A stretch of DNA of 64,000 nucleotides from Hyaloraphidium curvatum (GCA_025558095.1 JAIVFI010000022.1:62001-126000); one strand, 5' to 3'. Numbered from the stretch's first letter, positions 1-13,219 are shown. Numbers and translations are program-made. The notes: generated by a model not told the origin, from the letters alone.

Positions 1-3000
1 GTCGGCGCCCGCTGAGACCCGCGACGCAAAATGGTCGTCCATAGCAGTGTGCCAGTGCCGCGACTGAAAGTGTGTTAGGATTGCATCATGCCGGACGCGA
101 ATGGGAAGACTCCGTCGGGGCCGTTCGGACCGCGAGTAGCACCGCCCAGCCGGCTTAAACAGCGCCAGGAGGCGCGCCGAGAGCCCATAGGAATTTTGGC
201 CGAGCTAGGAGGGGATTCGAGGGGACAACAAGGAGGTGTGAGCGCAGGGACAGCGCGCTCAGAGTGAGTGGAGGCCACGGCGCTCGCGGCGTAAACAAGC
301 GACGCTTCGCCGCGAGCGCCTTCAAGCAGACCAATTAGTCTGACCGCAGAAAATCCTTCACACAGCGCCCGCCTCGATTGCTTGCCCCCCGATCCGCCTT
401 CAAAAATTCCGCTGGGCCTCTTCTATACTACCTAGGCCGCCTCACAGCCGCGCTGCTCGCTTCCGCTGCCCAGATCGGGGCGCCGGAGATCGGACCAATG
501 GCTCGGGGGCGGCCACGCGGCACCGTCGCGGCGGATGGCACCCAGATCGGAGCGCGCCCGTTCACGCTCTGCTCGTATCACGCTCATTCCCGTAGCGGGC
601 GCGCCTTCGGGCGCGATGGGCCTCCCCCCCGGCGCGCCGCTGCCGCGACTCCGCCCACCTGTCAACCCCCCTTGCACCCCTCGGCGCCAAAGTAGGGGAC
701 GGAGATGTCGATCCAGCGGCCGGGAAACGACCTCAACCGCCGAGGGGAGCTGCCGACGGGGCTGTCGGAAGCCGGAATTGCGCCGATGGATGCGGGAGTC
801 GGGGGGCGCCAGACTGGCCCAGCGCGAGGACTCTCTGGACGCGCGGTGGGGTGGCCGGCTGCCCAACCACCGCGAGGACACTGTCTCCTACATCGCCGCC
901 ACCGTCTCCATTATGTCCATGGCGGGGTTCCACGGTGTTGGACCTCGGCCTCCCTCGATCACCGGCGCTCCCGCGACCCGTCAGGGTGATACACTCCGCG
1001 GAATAAAAACCTCCGCGACCTCCGGCACCTCCATAGCGCTTTAGACCACCGACGCATTAGAACCCAACGTCGACCACGTCGACATCAACCCCGTGGACGG
1101 GTAGCTCTAGTCACTTCGAGGCCGGTCGGGCAGGCCCAGCGCGGGGGCCCCGCCGAACCACAGATTGTTGGATCTGAGGCAACGCCAGCGTCATGACAGA
1201 GAGCACTTTAGTCAGATCGCGCGTCATTCCAACGAAGTCCACGTGGAGATCGCGTCGAGGACCAAACGCGACGCTTCGTCCCCGCAGACGCGTCCCCGCG
1301 CGGTGCCTCCACGTTCGGCGCCCGCCTTCAGATGGACCGTGCGGCCTCCGCAGGAGACGCCCCGTACGCCGCGGCACGTGCCCGTGTCTTATCGTGAGCG
1401 TGGGCCGCGTTTGCCCGTGGCGGTCGACGTGTGTGCCAAAATGTTTGCGCCGCTCCGGGCCTCTCTTTGTTCCTTCGCCCGACGGCCCAATCCGAAGCGT
1501 CGAGGGCCGCGGTCACCAGGAGGTGATCCACACGTACTCCTGCCATCGCGAATCATTGGCCCTGCCTGGTGGAAGTCGGCACCAAGACACCCGGTCCTCG
1601 GCATTTAGCGTCCCCGGACGACGGTCTCCGCAGAGTCATCGTCCACGCGCCGAGTCCAGTCGGATTCTATCAACCGGCCCTGAAATGAAAACTTGGGTGG
1701 TGCCACGCGCCTCGCGGGGGACGGCTGTCGACGTCGGCAACTGGATCCGTCTCCGACGTGGGCGCTCGCACGTCCAAGCACCCGGCCACGCGGGGGCATT
1801 CCTTGGATGCCGGATGCGAACGAGTGCGGTCATACAACCTAGAGCATTTAAATCGGGTCCTGCCGAGCCCCTTTTCCAAGACGCTGAGGCCGAGCTGCCG
1901 AAGATAATCCCTGCACGAAGGTGTGCGAGCACGGTCACAGCCGAAGCAGTGCGCGGTACGGATGCGAGGATAGGCCAGCCCAGGAGGAAAGATTTCGAAA
2001 CTTTGAAGTCGGACAATATCACACGGAAACTAGTTGCTCGTAGCGGGCGGCGGAGTGTCGAGGTTTGGCTTTTGATCTGTGAACGTGCGCAGAACAAACG
2101 GAGCTGCATTCGCGGGCTTCGTGCCCCAGGAACCCACCGCTCGGCCCAAAGCACGCGGTATGTCGCCTAGCGCGGCGCATCCACGCCTTCTCGGGACCCT
2201 CTCGAGGAGAAATCTGTTACGGCGGCGCCGCTGTACTCCCGGGAACCCCCGACCTGTGCACAGACCACGGATGGAGCGTGGCGTACAAAGTAATCAAAAT
2301 GGTCCCGCACTAGATTGGTCGGCTTGAACTTACTTCGGAGAGCCCGAAACGGGACCGCGATGGCTTGTTCCAGTCCTTGAGATCGTCTGCCGTCTCGAAT
2401 GCAACTTTGCCGTCGAGGCCCAGTACGGGAAGGCCCGTCTGCCGCGCCGAGAAGGCAGTTGCGGATATTTTGATATCTTTCCCGATCTTATATCATCAGG
2501 AGATTGGTCGGCGGCCGCGTCTGGCAACCGCCAGAGTCGGCGGCGGCCCGCGCGGCGTCGGCCGCTGGACCCATTCCAAACCCGAATGCGTGACGCACTC
2601 CGGCACCCCGAGTCGCCGGCACGTGAGCCGGAGCCGGGTCGCGCTCTCGCCAATTGGCCGATGGCTGTAGCCCGTGCCGCGACGGGCGGCCCGGGGCGAT
2701 TTCGCGCAACGGGGCGGGGGACGCGCTCGCCGCCCACCGCCCGCGGCCGCCCCCTCCGTCGCGCGGCGGTGGTGGCCGTCTCGGCGTCGCGCTCTCCAAT
2801 CCTCGGGCTCTCCGCATGTTGTGCATCGCTTGAGTTTGGCGCCGCGGTGCGCCAGGGCGGACGGGCTCCCTCCCCGCTCCCTCATCGATCCCTCCCCGTG
2901 GGCGGCTCTCATCGGTGGCCGCGGGCAGCACCTCGCCCATTTGCGACGCGCCGCTGCCACTTCGGATGCGCTATTTGGACGGCGTGCTGCCCCGGATGTC

Positions 3001-3632
3001 GGCATCGCCCGACGCGCACGGCCGGTGTCTCCCACCCCGAATCGCCGCGATAGGGCCTCGGCGTCCGGTCTCCCGGCGATGGCCAGAGCGGGGAACCCGA
3101 ATGCGGGGCAGCATCTGCCGAACGTTCTGCCCGGGCTCCGCGGCCTCCCGCTGCCCGCCCAGTGCGCTGCCCCTGTCAACGTGGCCCTCAGCCTGTGGCC
3201 CCGCCTCGGAGGTTATTCGGGGGTGGTGGAGTGCCGAACGCGGACGGGGCTGGCCTCCTCTGAGGCCCAACCTTGCGTCCATTAGCCTCGCGGGCAACGG
3301 GCACGCGCAGGTCGTTGAGGGGCGACGACTGACGGGGGCGACCCAGGCGCAGCTGCGCCTCGACTCAATCAACCACCAACGACGTCGAAGCAAACGAATG
3401 CCATTCCAAACAGTCTACAGGCGGAGCTCTTGCGGGGTTCGGAGCCTGTGGGGAGAAACCCGGTGGAAGTCCGGGGCGAAGCGACGGGGGGAGCGACGGG
3501 CCGGGCAGCGACCCCGGTCCCGGCTCCGGCCGCGTAGCCTCGAAACGGATCGCGGGAAAGGGCTGAAGGGCTGCGGGTGACTTCCGCGGCCGACGTCCAA
3601 AGCGACCGCAAGCCGCTGTAGGCTTTACGATA
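1..3632. other. Gene-poor region, no supported gene
   Basis: No coherent coding sequence was found on either strand. The open frames here have Arg/Pro/Ala-rich, low-complexity translations typical of chance frames in GC-rich DNA. No phase-consistent exon pairs, signal peptides or family motifs could be found. It may be intergenic sequence or decayed repeat sequence. Confidence 0.5.
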
Positions 3633-3726
3633 GACCAAGTGACGCAGTGGTCACCGTGCGTGCCTGCTAAACCGTTTAGAGAGCACGTCTCCTCTGGAGG
3701 CGCAGGTTCGAATCCTGCCTTGGTCG
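3633..3726 (+). tRNA. tRNA-Ser (anticodon GCT) with a 12-nt intron
   Basis: The acceptor stem is GACCAAG (3633-3639) paired with CTTGGTC (3719-3725), with discriminator G at 3726. The D arm is ACG/CGT (3642-3644 with 3655-3657). The anticodon stem is CGTGC (3659-3663) paired with GCACG (3683-3687), and the loop CTGCTAA carries anticodon GCT at 3666-3668. A 12-nt intron (3671-3682, or shifted by one base) interrupts the loop between positions 37 and 38, the canonical eukaryotic site. The long variable arm CTCC-TCT-GGAG and the T arm GCAGG-TTCGAAT-CCTGC are typical of class II tRNA-Ser. It decodes AGC/AGT. Intron removal needs tRNA splicing endonuclease and ligase. Confidence 0.95.
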
Positions 3727-6700
3727 AATCATTTTACCTCTCGTGGGTCCCGAATCGCTTCTATTTTGGTCGCGGGGGGCCTCCTCAATCCCCCCGGACA
3801 TCCCGCCCAGCGACCGACGAGAACCAAGCTTTCACAGCCCGATCCCTGAACCATCCTGTCCATCCAGACACCTGTACAGGTCCGAAGAGCTAGCCGGGCC
3901 TCGTTTGTATTGCAGGGAGGGAGCGTGCTTATCGCGGGGAGGCGCGGGGGAGCGATCCGGGCCGTGCGCGGGGCGCGTCCGGCATCCCAATGCATCGCGC
4001 TCCGGGACGAGAATCCGGCTGTTTCCACGCGTTTTGGCGTCCGGACTGCCCGTGGGAGGAAGCTTGCCGGCGGGGAGTGGGTGCCGAGGGGGGCCGGCGA
4101 ACCCTGAAGTAGGAATTGCGTGTGGACTGCTCCACCTCGCTGAACGCAACCGGGGAAGAACAGCCTTGTCCGCGGTCCCTTACCGGTCATTTCGCGTCCC
4201 TCATGCTACATTTTTACCCCCGAGGGCCGCGCAGCTCGGGCACCGTGGTGTCTTTTTCCAACCAGGGACGGCCGGCGACGTCCTTCCCAGTGCCGACGAC
4301 ATATCCGTGCCACTTGAGGCCAACCCTGGACGCCGGTGCCCAAAACACCCACCGATTCCGCTAATGTGGCTGACGTAACATCAGAAATGCGCGCGGGCGG
4401 AGTGCGCAGACCGTCAACGGGACAGTGCCGCCGCCCAGTGCCGTCCCAGTCCGTCGGCGCCTCCCCGCGCGGGTCCGATGTCAAACGGGTCCCTACTGTC
4501 AGGGCTCGCTTTAGCGTCGATGGCATTACTTGATGCGGAAGGGCACGGCTACGTAGGATCCTAGCCAGACGATAGGGGCCGGCTCGTGCTCCGCAATTGA
4601 TTTCCGCCCGGCCGCCCCGCCGCAGGTGAGCAAAAGTACGCGCCACTTGAGGCCGGTCCTGCACGCATGCGGCGCAATCCCTCCACGGCAACGGGAAAGG
4701 GAAAAGATGTGCTATTCAGCGACTAGCAGGCAAAATGAAGCAAACCCCCCCGGCGGAAAGGCTAAGAGAACGGTCTTCTTCAACCTCCTGCCGTGCCACG
4801 ATGCCACGATCGTTCGGTGCACATGCGCCCGCCAGCCACTGCCATCGGGTGTGGAAGACAACGGCTGGGGACCCGTGAACTCGAGTCGGCGCGTGGTCGA
4901 ATCTATCGCCACTCGCGCCGGGCCCACCCACATCGCGGCCGGCAATGGAGCTCGTATGTGTGCTCGTATGTGCGCGGGTTGGTCGGGTGCCACTGCGCTC
5001 GGCGGGCGGCGCCATGTTTGCGCCGGCCGGCCGCGGGCCCCGCTCAAGCGGACCCCGCCGCACCCGGCGGCACCCGCTCCCCAGGCTTCGCCGGGTCGGC
5101 CGCCACGGTGAGACTGCTTCAGGCGTCCCCGCTGGCCGCCCTCCCACCGCCGCCCCGCGCTCCGCCGCCAGGAATAGTGCCGCTGTCTGAACCCGCCGCC
5201 GCGCCCCCGCGACCTCCCCCAAACACCCCGGCGGAGAGCTGAACGTGCCGCCTCTTTTGTGCATCCGGGACCAGTGCCCTGGCACCGCTGGTGCCGACAC
5301 CGCCGCGTCGTGCCGTCGCGCGGGCCGTCGCGCGGGCCAGCCTTTGCGCCCCCCGCTCCGCCTTCCCGCGGCCTTTTGCGGCGGGCCCTTGCCCCGCTCT
5401 TGTGGGCGACTGCCTCCCGCGTTGTTGCCCTTCCCCGCGCGGCGCCGCACCCCTTAACCCTAAGGGCTTGGACAGCAGGATTGCCTTCGGCATACGCGTC
5501 GCACGCCTCGCGAAGAGATGCCCTGCTGAGATAGACCTGGGAATGGAGCGAGGCTGCTTGTAGGAAACACAAAGCAGTGGACGATTCGTCGGGCGACTAC
5601 CTTGGCGTCCAACAACCCGACGGATGCAGTGTACTTCGAGCACTCCAGGGGAAGTCGCATCGTCCGTACGGCGGCCATTCAGAACACTGGAAATTGCCGA
5701 TGAACGGGTAGGAGTGGGCAAGAAAAGCGGGTGCCTGTCTGCACGTCCAGTGCAGTCGCGCGATGCGGCGACGGGGCACCGCAGCGGGCGCTGGACGCAC
5801 GGAGCGAGACGGGGGGTCGAGGAGCGACGATGCGCGGCACGGAGACCGAGCGGTTCCTTTTCCGAGCAGTTCCGGCGATGTGGCCCTCGTTCACGTCGGG
5901 GAAAGAACGGAGAACGAACCTGGGACCGCGGTCGCGTGGTCGGCTGGTGGCGTTGGAGGGGGCGCAAACTACTGCCTCCACAACGCCGTACACCTTCAAC
6001 GGGCAGGGCTCGGCGTCGGCCGCCGCGACATCGCTGCTCGGAGCCAGCTTGACCGTGCGCGGGCGGCAGCCGGCGCCGCCGGCGCGCGGCGCGAGGAAGA
6101 GGTGAACGTCGCGGCCCAGACGTCGCGGCCCAGAGCCGCCAACGGAACGGCCAACGAACAGCGCGATTCCCGGCCTGTCAATCACGCTCTTTGCGATGCA
6201 TGGTAAGTGGCGGATGGGTCGATCTGCCCAGGGATCTTTCAACCCGACTCTCGATGCCCAATGTGCCGTTCTCGACGTCGGACGCTCAACACATGAAGAA
6301 GGAAGGTAAACAACCGAACTTTTGGTGTGCCGATTGATGCAACTCGAGGTTCCCGTGGCCGGCTTCCCAATTATGCAGACCAGTGTCTGCCGAAAAGGGT
6401 CCGTACGTTCCAAATCGGCGCGTCCTGGACGAGGTCGGCCACGAGGTATGGATCGTGCGACACTCCAAAGCGCACTATGGAGATGGTTTCGGTGGCATTA
6501 TGGTCCATTCGCGTCAACAAGTCCCGAACGAACTTGCCGTCGAGGGGGCCCCCTGACACGTCATTTCTGCCGAGCTTGAATACGGTGCTTCGCGAGATGA
6601 GGCTGGAGAACGAACCCCACAGCGAGCACAACCAGAAGGATGAGACAGGCTCGCTTTCAATGGCTGCGATGGATGAAGCGCGTGGTGTTGTCGGCAGGCT

Positions 6701-7845
6701 GTAGGACTCCGCATCTCGTCTGCAGAGGCGGTACCACACGCACGTTCAACAAGCCAGACGGCCACCGGGTCGCACCTCTGAGGCCAATATAGGCAGTCGG
6801 ATCCAACGTCGACCTCGCCAACGGGTCCACGCTCCGTAAAGAAGTGGCTCCGGGCCGAGGTGGATGAGATCGCGACGCACCTCAAACTTCACCGGGCCCG
6901 CATCGCACCTCAAGGTGGCAGGTGGCGCCGCAATTCATTTGGAGTGCTTTTTGCCTGTACCTGTCGGGCCGGACTCGATCGCCGATGGGTCGGACGGACG
7001 CCTCGGCAGGTTCCGCCGAGGGACGTCGATCACGTGTCCCTCTGCACCCTGACTTCGCGACCCCGGCTCCGCACGCAACGGGGCCCGTCGCGCGGCCCGG
7101 AAGGGGCGGCCGGCGCTGGCAGAGGAGTGCTCGGCCGCCCGCCGCCGCGGACGGGGCGTGATGGGCCGTTTCGCCGGGCCGCCGTCGGCCCGTCCTGCCG
7201 GCCGTGTTCTCCCGGGCCCTTCCTGGCACCATCTTGTCGTTCCGCCTTCCTAGCTGTCCCTCGTGCCCTGGACGGCGCCACTGAAGTGCTTCGCTTTGAG
7301 GAGCGAGGGTCCCCGGTGGCAGTCTTCTTTGACGCTTGGGCACGCTGTGGGGGACACGGCCGCGGAACGGTGTTCCCGCGCTGTCGACGGCGGCAACGCT
7401 GGTCCCTCCTTTCAATCGGAAGACCTTTTTCTCCGTGCCTTCTATCCCCTCATTGGCAGGCGATTTGGCAGAACGGCCGCTGGGATAGTGAGCCGCCCGT
7501 GCCCGACCCCGGCGCCAGCAGGTCGAGCTTCGTGGACCATGGTGCGTCCGAACCTCGCCCCTGCTACTCTTCTGGCCGTACTAACGACCCTGGCACGCCT
7601 TAGGTTCGACACATTGCCGTATCCGCGTCATCGGCGATCCGGTCCGAGGGACCTTTCCTTTGCCGGCCGGACGGACCAGCTGGTGGGTCGATTCCTTGCC
7701 GTTCGGGGGTATCTCGATGTCTAACACGGCGATATACAACGTCTCCATAGCATCATCTTCTGCGTCTCGACGTGCAGCTCGTCTACAACTCATCTGGCCC
7801 AGTTGCTGGTGAGCAAGGTTCTGTCGGCGGTCTTCGAGGTGCCAC
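3727..7845. other. Gene-poor region, no supported gene
   Basis: I found no supportable coding sequence, RNA gene or mobile element. Open frames are short and look like chance GC-rich frames. Small local duplications occur, for example a 14-bp unit repeated near 6108-6135. Confidence 0.45.
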
Positions 7846-10387
7846 TCACCCCAGAAAGTTATCCAGAGGCCCGCTGTCCTTCTTGTCGTCTTCGGCCGGT
7901 TTTCCTGCGGTCGGCACCGTGAACTTGTGCCCCTTGGGCCTGTGGGCGGCGTCAAATGCCTGTGCCCAGGCAGGATCTTTGGGCTTGCTGGCCTGCGGAT
8001 CCTGGCTCTTCGGTTTGGCAGCTGTCTTCTTCTTTGGCTTTTCGCCGGACGGCTTGTCCCCGTTCGGGAAGAGCCGGCGCCATTGCTCCCTCGACTGCCT
8101 CGCGACGTCGTCGTTCCCCTCGAGGCCCGCGACCCTTCCGGCGCTGGGGGTACGCGATGCGTTGGCCAACGGGGCATTCTGCAGGGCAATGGGCAACCTG
8201 GGAGAAGCCATCGTGAGCTTAGAGCACGGTCCGGTGGTCGCAGGTGAGCCTCACGTGATGCCGTTCGCCGCCACTTCGCCCTGCGTAACCATCATCTCGT
8301 CCAACAGGGCCTCCCTTTCGGCAGTACCGGCAGGGTCGACGGCAGGGAAGTTGGGGAGGGCGGAGAAGGCGGAAATGGCCGGAATGCGGGGGATTGCAAA
8401 AGTGGGGACGGAAGGGGGAGGGAGGTCGAGGTCACCGTCAGCGAGGGACCCAAAGCCCTGCTCCTGCTCTCGATTGGCCTCGGGCTCGCGCGTGACCTTC
8501 CGGCGCAGCTTGGGACGCCACCTATGGGATCGTTCAATGTGAGTTGGAGGGAGTCCGCGGGCGCCGAGCACCCACAGTTGCTGACCGTCGGCATCGTTGC
8601 CGTTTTTGCGCCCCAGAGACCTCTTCTTCGGCCGGAAACCGTCGCCATACTCCTCCTCGTCCTCCTCTTCGCGTTCCCTGCCGTACCCCGCCGAGCGCTC
8701 CGCGGCCCTGGCGAAATCTTCCGCCGCCGCGAGGAAGCCCGGATCGTCGTCGGCGGAGACGTACTCCCCGGCCTCCTGCTCCTGCTGGGCGGCGGCCTGT
8801 TTCTCGCGTGCAGCCGCGATGACACCGTCCGCGGTAACCGCCGGCTTGGCACCCTTGGCGAGCTGTGCCTCGACGGTGATGGCCGAGAGCTCCTTGTTGA
8901 AGTACCGGGCGTACTGGAGAACCGTCCTCGCTGGCGACAGCTTCGCCTTGTTCGTATAGACGTACTCCTGGATCACCGTTCCGTCGGGCAACGTGCAGGA
9001 CAAGCGGATGTCGATCCGTTTCGTCTTGAGGACTCGGGCGTCGAGCTCTGCGTCCGAGGGACTCGGATTCTCCCTCTCGTTTTCGGAGACCTCTTGGAGC
9101 GCCGCCTTTAGCGTTGCGTCGTCGCACCGGAAGTACCGATTCTCGGTGGGCTCGGAGTTGAAGAAGACGAAGGACTTGACGTTGCCAAACTGCTTCCACT
9201 GCTCGAGCTTTTGAAGGTCGTGCGGCGGAGCCGTCGGATTTCCCGCAAAGTACTTGTGGACGAACAGCGCCATGACCAGCTTCTTCTCGAGCGCCAACTG
9301 GAGCGTGGAACTCAGTCATCAGAACGAACGAGCTGGGACCTCCGGCGCCGGGACAGCTCACCTTGAACCGCTTGACCTCGACTTGGGTGGTGTAGCGTTC
9401 GACGGAAACTTCTGCACCTTCGACGGTCGCCGTTTTGACCGCGCGCTCGAGACCGGCCAAGGCGTTGGCCGCGCGGTTCGGGGCGGTGGGGGCGACGTGC
9501 GCGAGGAATGGCTTGTTCGTGGTCTCGAGGACGTTGGCAAAGACGCCGCCGGGGCCGTGGTTGCGGGCAGCGGCGTCGCGCCCGTTCTGTCGCAGCACCT
9601 CGAGCGGCGCCACGCCGGCGTCCATTTCGGACTTGTCGTTGAGCCCGAGGCGGTGTAGCCCGGCGGCGAGGCGGTCGCGGAGAGCCTTGGTGCCGGTCCT
9701 CAGGATCGCGCGGCGGCTCCATTCGGTGATGAAGAAGAGGAGAACGTGAATGAAGATGGGCTCTCCCACGGAGACGGCGTGGAGGATCGCCATCCTGTGG
9801 TCGGCGAGGTCGGGGTATCCGGTGGCGCAGCCGTACTCCCACGTGGTCGGATCGGTCATTGAATAGATCCTCTTCTCGGCGTTCTTCTCGCGATGGTCCT
9901 TGCTCAGGTGTTGGCCGAAGCGTTGGCGGCCGCCGCCCACCCCGCTTTCCCCGTCGCCCTTCCCCGCGTAGTAGAACCAGAGCAGGTTGCCGTCCGCGTC
10001 GAACCCGGCGACGATCCCGTGCCCGCGCAGGATGTACACCTGCTTGTCGCGGCTGACGTCTTCTTTCCGGGTCAGCTTGATGAACTCCAGCTCCTCCGGG
10101 TCTGAGTTCAGGAGGGTCTTCTGCCCGCGGGTCGGCAACCCGCTGAACCAGGCCTTGAGCCATTCCGGCGATTGCGTGAGGCCGGTGCGGAACACATGGA
10201 AGTTGTTGGGTTGAGCAAGCTGGCCGGAGGACGACCAGTCGATGAGGTGGTTGAGGAGGCCGTCGGACACGAAACGGCGCTGGTTCTCAACCCGATCGGG
10301 ACCCGGGTCGGGAAACAGGGCGCGCGAGAGAGCTCCCTGCATCTCAACGCACTCTTCCGTGGGCATGTGAAAGTCCGGGGTCTCCAT
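7846..10387 (-). CDS. Protein of unknown function, 806 aa, three exons
   Basis: Exons on the minus strand are 10387-9362, 9297-8255 and 8197-7846. The introns are 64 nt (GTGAGC...CAG) and 57 nt (GTGAGG...CAG). Reading phase is kept at both junctions and the total is 2421 nt. The start is the first true ATG (10387); the open frame extends upstream only to a GTG. Around residues 110-200 the segment has VYILRGHG, then LLWFYYAGKG, an R..FGQHLS element, and later an ILHAV segment. This loosely recalls the order of GIY-YIG nuclease motifs, but the match is weak and I do not claim activity. The middle has a Glu/Asp-rich patch (EEEDEEEYGDG) followed by basic KKR stretches. The last exon is Lys/Pro-rich (KPKKKTAAKPK), suggesting a nuclear or nucleic-acid-binding protein. 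No signal peptide or membrane segment is evident. Confidence 0.7.
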
Positions 10388-11742
10388 GTTGCCGGACCGG
10401 AGATCTTTCACGCCGCGGCGCGGCCGGGTCCGTTCCTCGCGCGGCGCGCAGGCAGAGCTCGAACGTCACGCGTGAGACGCGCGGAAGCGCTGCCAGAGCG
10501 CGCCGGATCCGCGGGACCTCGCGCGGACGCGAAGCAAAGGCGAAACGAGGGACCGTGCTCCCAAGGAGAGCGCACCGGCGCCGTGCCGCGGCGGCGCAGG
10601 GGGACGCGCTCCGCCGACGAGCTGCACCGGGCCGGCGGTACAGACGGCAGGCTCCTCCCCCGTGCGCGTGGAGGCCGCGCAGAGAGTCGCGCGACGCGCG
10701 CGGCCGCCGAAGAAAGAGGGGGAGGTTTCGGGACCGCGGTCGCGTCCGCCGAATCCGACTACCCCGCGATCTCTGAATCACCAATCGTCCGCCGGTCGGT
10801 CTCCGAGGCGCCAAACTGGCAGCAAAATGACGCATGTAAGTGAATTGCTATCGTAGGCTCCCGTTGGCGGGCTCGCGGACCTGAATCGCTCGGCCAGCAT
10901 GGCGCAATTCTCGGACCGGGCCAACGAAGGGGACAGCAAGCGTCAAGGCGGTCCGTCGCTCTTATCGTGTTCATGCCACACTGCTTGCGACTACCCGACT
11001 TGGTCCAATCTAGAAACGTTAGGGAGATCCAGCGCACTACGGACGTGCTGGGAGGGGTCACTGGGGACCGACGGCGGGGCAGAACAGCGGTCACTTCACG
11101 AGACACCCCGGCCCGGCTCAGCTGCCTGCGGAATGCCTTTGGCGCGCCATCTATTGGATAGGAAGTCCTGAGCCGCGATGTCGCCGAGGTTTTAGGGTTG
11201 AATTGCAGTCCGCCGGCCCGCCTGCGGCTTCCGACCGATCCGGTCCGCGATCGCAGCAGGGGGAGGCGCTGCCATCAACGAAGCTACGCCCAGTCCAGCT
11301 CGCCTACCGCCAATGCTGTTTGCTGCCCCGCACGGCTTCGCGATGCTGGCGAGGTGTTCCGGCACGGGTTCCGGGGTGCTGTCCGATCCGGCGCAGCCTG
11401 CTCGACTGCGGCCACAGCTCGGCCCCGCAATCGCCCCGAGTTTATTTGAAGTTCTTTCGCCGCTGCATGTCAGGTCACTCAAAGAGGTCCCGGAGTCTGC
11501 GGTCGGGAAGACGCCGTGCGCGGCTTCTCGAGCGGGGCCCGAGCAGTCCCCGGACAAAGTACATCCGGGCGGCAACGCGGGCAACCGGGAACAACATCAG
11601 TGAAATCGTGCTGATTGGTCATGTTTCTTGAAAGAACAACGTGAAGTGGAGCACGGAGGACGAGCTTCTGGGACCGATGACCTGTCTTCCACACCGCACA
11701 CAGGTCTCCGCCGAACGAAGCCGGGCCCGTGCTTCACTGACG
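10388..11742. other. Intergenic, nothing recognised
   Basis: This stretch separates the start of the 7.8-10.4 kb gene from the F-box pair. No exon could be placed in it. Confidence 0.5.
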
Positions 11743-13058
11743 ATGGCGGAGCATACTTCCGTCGCAACGGTCGTCGGCCCTAGGCAGTCGAGCGCAGCGG
11801 AAGGGCCCGACGCGTCGCTCGTCGCGCTCCCGCCCGAGCTGCTCCTCGCCGTCATGGAGATGCTGGCCTTGGGCCACAAGCGCACGCTCCTCAACCTGAT
11901 GTCCACGTGCCGCGTTCTATGATCTCTCGGACTCGGCACACCTTTCAGGGAGATTGAGTTGCCGGACACGGGGTGGGACGAGGACAAGCTACTCAGATTG
12001 GAACCATGGCGCGGCCTCGTCTCCGACGCCCTGGGATCTGGAAAGCTCGGCAAGGTGGAGACGCTCTCCTTGTTCCTCGTGGATCGCGACCCACTGTATG
12101 CCGACCTGATGCGGGGCGCCGGACGTTCGCTGAAGGACCTTTGCGTTTGCGCGTCCGACCGCGCAGCGATGGAGGATTTCCTGGGAGCCATTGGGGCAGT
12201 CACGGGCTTGCGCGGCATTAAGCTCGGATTTGACTGGGGCGTGGCGGAGTCTGAAGATTCGGACCTCAATCCTCAGGCGGACCCGTTCATGCCGCTGCTT
12301 CGCCACCTGGACACGCTGGATTGCCTGGAAGAGATTCATCTGGAGGAGCACGGCGGCATGTCCTGCTCCGATCCGGAACCGGGTTCCACGGACTGGCCGT
12401 CGGCGTTTGGCGACCATCCTCGGGCCGCCTCGAAGCTGCGCTCCATCTTCCTGGACTTCAACAACGTGACGAATACGCTGCAGGACTGGGCCGCCAAAGC
12501 ATTCCAGTCCATCGAACGCGTCCACTTCAACTTCGACGTGAATCCGGTGCAACCCGAAATCCTGCAGCGCATCTGCGAATCTGCGGCGGCTTGCCGGGTC
12601 TGCGGCACCTCACGGTCAACTTCCCGAACACCGCTGCGCTCGCGGACTTTGACTTTGGAAACCTTGAGAGCCTGCTTCTGCAACGCGCATCGCTCGACCT
12701 GCCGCCTGCCTCTTTTGCGCAGGTCCGCGCGGCAGTCGCTTCATCTGGTGTGCAGATCTCAATCGTTCCCAGGTGGGAAACCACTTTCATTCAGACGATT
12801 TCCCGAGCTCGAGATGTATGGGAGGCGCTCTCGTTGGTAAAACCTTGGAGAATGGAGGAATCGTTCTGGTGCGCAATCGAGGGTGTCGACATCGGGCGGC
12901 AGACAGCCGGCTACGCGGACGATTGGAACGAGCTGATGGAAAAGCTGAGCCGGGAATTCGCCGAAGCAGAGAGCTCGGATGACGAGTCGGATGATTCGCG
13001 CCGGCTGACCGAGGAGGAACGGGCGGAGTTCGGTTGGATTCACCATCTGGATGATTGA
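11743..13058 (+). pseudogene. Broken copy of the neighbouring F-box-type gene
   Basis: The sequence aligns along its whole length with the intact gene at 13220-14527. Shared segments include LPPELLLAVMEML (F-box-like), PWRGLVSDALG, ADPFMPLLRHLDTLD, FGDHPRAASKLRSIFLDF and the C-terminal LTEEERAEFGW. Two lesions break it. One is an in-frame TGA at 11920-11922, just after the F-box region. The other is a frameshift near 12585-12600, after which the reading continues in another frame (PGLRHLTVNFPNTAALADFDFG) to the stop at 13058. A 42-nt GT-AG segment around the TGA (ending TTTCAG) could in principle be spliced out in frame. It is shorter than the other introns and corresponds to coding sequence in the paralogue, so a pseudogene is more likely. 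Confidence 0.8.
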
Positions 13059-13219
13059 CGATTGGCTTGTACGAAGCTGAGTTTGTCTTTTCTTTGAATT
13101 GAGTTCCGAGTTCCGATCTCCACGTCCTCGATGGACGCCTTCACCCTCTGAAAACCTCCAGTCGCTCGACGCGACCGTCGTCCCGCTCGACGAACACCCT
13201 ACACTACGCTGGCGCATCG

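Noticed and set aside
1193-2170. 325-aa open frame
   Set aside because: The translation is Arg/Ser/Pro-rich with no hydrophobic core, motif or domain-like pattern. It is a chance frame in GC-rich DNA.
5451-5466. Telomere-like ttaaccctaa
   Set aside because: It is a single short match with no tandem repetition, so not a telomeric tract.
8524-9111. 195-aa plus-strand frame
   Set aside because: It is the antisense shadow of exon 2 of the gene at 7846-10387, which is phase-consistent over three exons.
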